From: Shimia_B sp038528385
GTDB taxonomy: Bacteria; Pseudomonadota; Alphaproteobacteria; Rhodobacterales; Rhodobacteraceae
NCBI GenBank assembly: GCA_038528385.1
Contig: JBCBET010000001.1
Span: forward strand, 310,001 to 374,000
Direction: 5' to 3'
Length of the DNA: 64,000 nucleotides
Shown: one piece after another, positions 61,615-64,000 of the stretch
Numbering within the stretch: position 1 is the first letter of the stretch
How the letters are laid out: the number at the start of each line of letters is the position of its first letter
Notes under the pieces: model-generated
The model's database searches: none
What the model saw: only the letters and a program-made list of their open reading frames with translations
Told to the model about the DNA's origin: nothing
Program-made: the position numbers and the translations under genes

Positions 61615-62661
61615 ATGAAATTCGCAAACTACCTCGGCTCCGCCGCGCTCGTGAGCCTGGCCACCACGGCCCTCGCCGAAGACCCGGAGCTTCTGGTCCT
61701 GGACTGGTCGGGCTTCGAGGAAGAGGGATTCTACGGCGCCTATATCGAGGAGCACGGGGTGACCCCCAGCTTCTCCTTCTTCGGCGAAGAGGAAGAGGCG
61801 TTTCAAAAGCTGCGCTCGGGCTTTCGCGCCGACGTCTCCCATCCCTGCCCGCACTCGGTGCAGAAATGGCGCGACGCGGGCCTCATCGAGCCCTGGGACA
61901 TCAGCCAGATCCCGTCCTACGCCGCCGTCGACGCGGCCTTCAAGGACAACCCCGTCTTCGCCGACGAAACGGGCGTCTACTTCATCCCCGCCGATAGCGG
62001 CCGCACCGCCACGCTCTACAACGCCGACGAGGTGTCCGCCGAGGCTGTTCAGACGCTTCAGGTCTTCACGGACCCGGCCTATGCCGGGCGCATCTCGCTG
62101 CCCGACAACGTCGATGACATCTACGCGCTGGCCTACCTCGCCACGGGCGTGAGCGACTGGACGCAAGCCACGCAGGCCGATTTCGAGGCCGCCTCCGCCT
62201 GGCTGCGCGAGGCCCATGCCAATACCCGCGCCTACTGGGCAGACGGGGCCGAGCTCGCGCAGCTCATGAGCACCGGCGAGGTCCTCATCGCCTGGTCCTG
62301 GAACGAGACCTTCGTCCAGCTCGCCGACGAAGGCATGAACGTGGGCTTCGAGCGCGAGGCCGCCGAGGGGTCCTCGTCCTGGTTCTGCGGCTACGTGAAC
62401 CTCGTCGACGGCCCGGGCTCCGAGGAGAAGGCCCACGACTTCGTCGAGGCCTGGCTCCAGCCGCAGGTGACCGACTACATCGTCAACGAATGGGGCTACG
62501 GTCACGCCAATGCCGAGAACATGATGAACATCGCCGAGGAGACGCTCGTGGAGGTGGGCCTCGGTCCCGTGGACGTGCCGATCCTCGCCCAAGAGCCCAT
62601 GGACAACGCGCTGCGCGAAGCCCAGATCGCCGAGTTCGAGATGATCAAGGCGGGCTTCTAG
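61615..62661 (+). CDS. Periplasmic solute-binding protein, spermidine/putrescine (PotD) type
   Basis: 348 residues with signal peptide SAALVSLATTALA. The body fits the extracellular solute-binding family 8 / PotD group: PADSGRTATLYNADEV, DPAYAGRISLPDNVDDIYALAYLATG, GEVLIAWSWNETFVQLADEGM and FCGYVNLVDGPGSEEKAHDFVEAWL. It delivers a polyamine or similar compound to an ABC transporter, but no permease or ATPase gene adjoins it in the window, so it is an orphan binding gene here. GGGAGAG precedes the ATG. Confidence 0.87.
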   Translation: MKFANYLGSAALVSLATTALAEDPELLVLDWSGFEEEGFYGAYIEEHGVTPSFSFFGEEEEAFQKLRSGFRADVSHPCPHSVQKWRDAGLIEPWDISQIPSYAAVDAAFKDNPVFADETGVYFIPADSGRTATLYNADEVSAEAVQTLQVFTDPAYAGRISLPDNVDDIYALAYLATGVSDWTQATQADFEAASAWLREAHANTRAYWADGAELAQLMSTGEVLIAWSWNETFVQLADEGMNVGFEREAAEGSSSWFCGYVNLVDGPGSEEKAHDFVEAWLQPQVTDYIVNEWGYGHANAENMMNIAEETLVEVGLGPVDVPILAQEPMDNALREAQIAEFEMIKAGF

Positions 62662-62795
62662 GCCCGCCCGGCGTTCGCCCACCGGCGCGCAAGCGGGCCG
62701 GTGGGCACATGCCTGTCGCGGCGAACGGCCGCCCCCTTCCGCACGATTAACCATGAAAATGCGCCCGAATGTGCGCCCATCGCGTATGCACAGCC

Positions 62796-62821
62796 TGTGT
62801 ACGGGATGTGTACGGAATGTG
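62796..62821 (+). repeat. Tandem 11-bp direct repeats upstream of the DUF4345-type gene
   Basis: TGTGTACGG occurs at 62796 and 62807 and a third TGTG at 62818, an exact 11-base spacing (one helical turn). This fits several copies of a protein binding one face of the DNA. Confidence 0.55.
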
Positions 62822-62900
62822 CCCTGCGCCGATCAGGCTCTTTTGGTCCAAGAGCGGGCGCGGGCCGTTAAAGGTAAAAGCGGCGAACGGAGCCTCGGCC

Positions 62901-63254
62901 ATGGACCTCATCAACATTCTCATCGCGCTCTCCTCCATCGGTTTCGGGGCTTTCGGCTGGCTCGCGCCGGCCTACACGATGAAGGTGGTGGACCTCTCCG
63001 ACGGGGGCTCGTCCATGGGCACCTCGGAGGTCCGCGCGGCCTCCGGCGGGGTCTTCGTGATCACCGGGATCGCGGCGATTTTGATTGGCTCGCCAGAGGC
63101 TTACCTCATGGCGGGCCTCGTGTGGGGCGGCGGGGCCACGGGGCGCGCGATCAGCCTCGCGGTGGACGGCGTGACCTCCAAGAAGGTCTGGTTCTTCGTG
63201 ATCGAGGCGGTCGTCGCGCTGGCCGCGATCATGAACAATTGGGGCGCGTTCTAG
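62901..63254 (+). CDS. Four-helix membrane protein, DUF4345-like
   Basis: 117 residues with four hydrophobic helices. MDLINILIALSSIGFGAFGWLAPAYTMKVVDL, then GTSEVRAASGGVFVITGIAAIL and AGLVWGGGATGRAISLAVDG are typical of DUF4345 proteins, whose role is unknown. ATG 62901 is chosen because the protein starts at a normal position for the family. A longer frame from 62769 has no ribosome site and runs through the repeat at 62796. It is followed by the ssrA gene on the same strand. Confidence 0.82.
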   Translation: MDLINILIALSSIGFGAFGWLAPAYTMKVVDLSDGGSSMGTSEVRAASGGVFVITGIAAILIGSPEAYLMAGLVWGGGATGRAISLAVDGVTSKKVWFFVIEAVVALAAIMNNWGAF

Positions 63255-63319
63255 GGCTTCGCTTCCGGTCAATCGCCAGCGTTGGGGATTGCCGCCGTTG
63301 CAACCTGCGCCGTCCTGAA

Positions 63320-63650
63320 TATATTGGGACTGTTCGCAAGAACTATGGACATAAACGCGCTCGTAATAAGCGGATCGGACCCGGGGGCGGTACCCGGCGG
63401 CTCCACCAAAAATCCCGTCGTTTGCGGGGGTTAGGGGCCGAAACAGGATCGACGGACGTCTAAAGGGGTTAGCTTTGTCTCGGCTGTCTGCCACCGTTAC
63501 CGGCGAAAACAGTACAATTGCAAACGACAATCGTGCTCCGGTTGCTCTGGCCGCGTAAGCGGTCCGGGTAGAACCGAACTTAAGCCCTAACGCCTAGCCG
63601 CGTTAGGCGGGGTTCGCAGGCACCTGGCAACAGAAGCCTGCACTTCATCC
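63320..63650 (+). ncRNA. ssrA: Permuted two-piece tmRNA
   Basis: The gene order is permuted as in alphaproteobacteria: the acceptor piece comes first and ends at CGGCTCC-A-CCA (63398-63408) after a T-arm CCGGG/CCCGG. After a short spacer the coding piece begins with GGGGCCG (63434-63440), which pairs with the acceptor 3' strand. The tag frame GCA AAC GAC ... GCG TAA (63520-63558) encodes ANDNRAPVALAA. It rescues stalled ribosomes and marks their products for ClpXP. The outer ends are approximate, within about 20 bases, because the mature ends need experiment. Confidence 0.92.
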
Positions 63651-63662
63651 CCAAAAGGACCC

Positions 63663-63684
63663 ACGATTTTCCGAAGAAAATCGT
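63663..63684. repeat. Perfect inverted repeat between ssrA and the VOC gene
   Basis: Arms ACGATTTTC and GAAAATCGT around CGAA. It may fold in RNA from either strand, may end ssrA transcription, or may be a dispersed palindrome. Confidence 0.6.
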
Positions 63685-63698
63685 GTACTTGCCTCCCC

Positions 63699-64000
63699 AT
63701 GACGCCCGACGCCATCCTCGAGACCGCGCTTTACGTTAACGACCTCGAAACCGCGCACGCGTTCTATTCCGGCGTGCTCGGCCTCGAGGAGGTGCTGCAC
63801 GTGCCCGGGCGACACCGCTTCTATGGCTGCGGGCCGGGCATGCTCCTCCTCTTCATCGCGGAGGCCACTCGGGAGATGTCGGGGCCGCTGCCCGTGCCGA
63901 CCCATGGCGCCGACGGGCCGGGGCATCTGTGTTTTCGCGTGCCGCGGAGCGATCTCGACGGGTGGGTGTCGCGCCTCGCCGCGGCGGGCATCGACATCGA
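63699..64000 (+). CDS. Glyoxalase/bleomycin-resistance (VOC) family protein, 3' partial
   Basis: The visible 100 residues start MTPDAILETALYVNDLETAHAFYSGVLGLEEVL, the first beta-alpha-beta-beta-beta module of the vicinal oxygen chelate fold, and include FYGCGPGMLLLFIAE and HGADGPGHLCFRVP, where the conserved His and Glu of metal sites usually lie. The window ends inside the gene. Substrate is not predictable; such proteins range from glyoxalases to dioxygenases and drug-binding proteins. Confidence 0.85.
   Translation, partial: MTPDAILETALYVNDLETAHAFYSGVLGLEEVLHVPGRHRFYGCGPGMLLLFIAEATREMSGPLPVPTHGADGPGHLCFRVPRSDLDGWVSRLAAAGIDI

Noticed and set aside
1..64000. CRISPR array, prophage or insertion sequence
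   Set aside because: No regularly spaced direct repeats, no phage structural or integrase genes and no transposase were seen. The pseudogenes look like in-place decay.

Overview
The window is high-GC DNA from an alphaproteobacterium, most likely a marine member of the Rhodobacteraceae (Roseobacter group). The markers are a DMSP demethylase gene (dmdA) next to an acrylyl-CoA reductase gene (acuI), a trgA-trgB-cysK tellurite-type locus, a circularly permuted two-piece tmRNA gene with the tag ANDNRAPVALAA, and polyhydroxybutyrate genes. Identifications come from reading the translations and motifs; no database search was run.

Region 1 (1-20.8 kb) is a low-oxygen survival island. It opens with the end of an E2 acyltransferase gene and its dihydrolipoamide dehydrogenase. 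Next come a CBS-domain site-2 protease and a complete sensory module: a hybrid kinase whose PAS domain keeps the FixL haem residues, an OmpR-type response regulator resembling FxkR, and a FixK-type Crp/Fnr activator. A GTTACA-N4-GATACA repeat like the FxkR K-box lies in front of fixK. Downstream are Hsp20, two universal stress proteins, an ADP-forming acyl-CoA synthetase, a P2-type cation ATPase, a phasin, and an operon of flavodoxin, ABC ATPase, FtsX-type permease, HlyD adaptor and PHB synthase. Boxes of the form TTGAN-N4-RTCAA precede most transcription units here and continue into region 2, so the island looks like a local FixK regulon. In content it parallels the mycobacterial DosR dormancy regulon.

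Region 2 (20.8-35.2 kb) is accessory and partly decaying. It holds a ClbS/DfsB-like protein, a decayed acyl-CoA synthetase/GNAT (PatZ-type) gene, an EEP-family hydrolase, a DUF2238-type membrane protein, an Mla-type lipid transport operon behind a FixK box, and a sulfide:quinone oxidoreductase operon. The sulfide operon carries two copies of a 21-bp palindrome and lies next to a frameshifted Crp/Fnr regulator. The region ends with remnants of a subtilase and an RTX-type gene that meet 5' end to 5' end.

Region 3 (35.3-49.1 kb) holds an iron-type periplasmic locus (DUF1513, imelysin, di-haem oxidoreductase, imelysin, and a divergent pair with a second di-haem protein), a large secreted protein of unknown function, and a patch where a methyltransferase and an AraC regulator are broken on either side of an intact HxlR regulator. 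An alpha/beta hydrolase and tRNA-Ser(GGA) follow.

Region 4 (49.2-64 kb) looks like stable chromosome: MscS channel, CysK, TrgB, TrgA and cyclopropane fatty acid synthase in one overlapping operon; photolyase; a class V PLP enzyme; acuI, a small zinc-ribbon membrane protein and dmdA; DinB; a polyamine-type binding protein; a DUF4345-type protein; the permuted ssrA; and a VOC protein cut by the window end.
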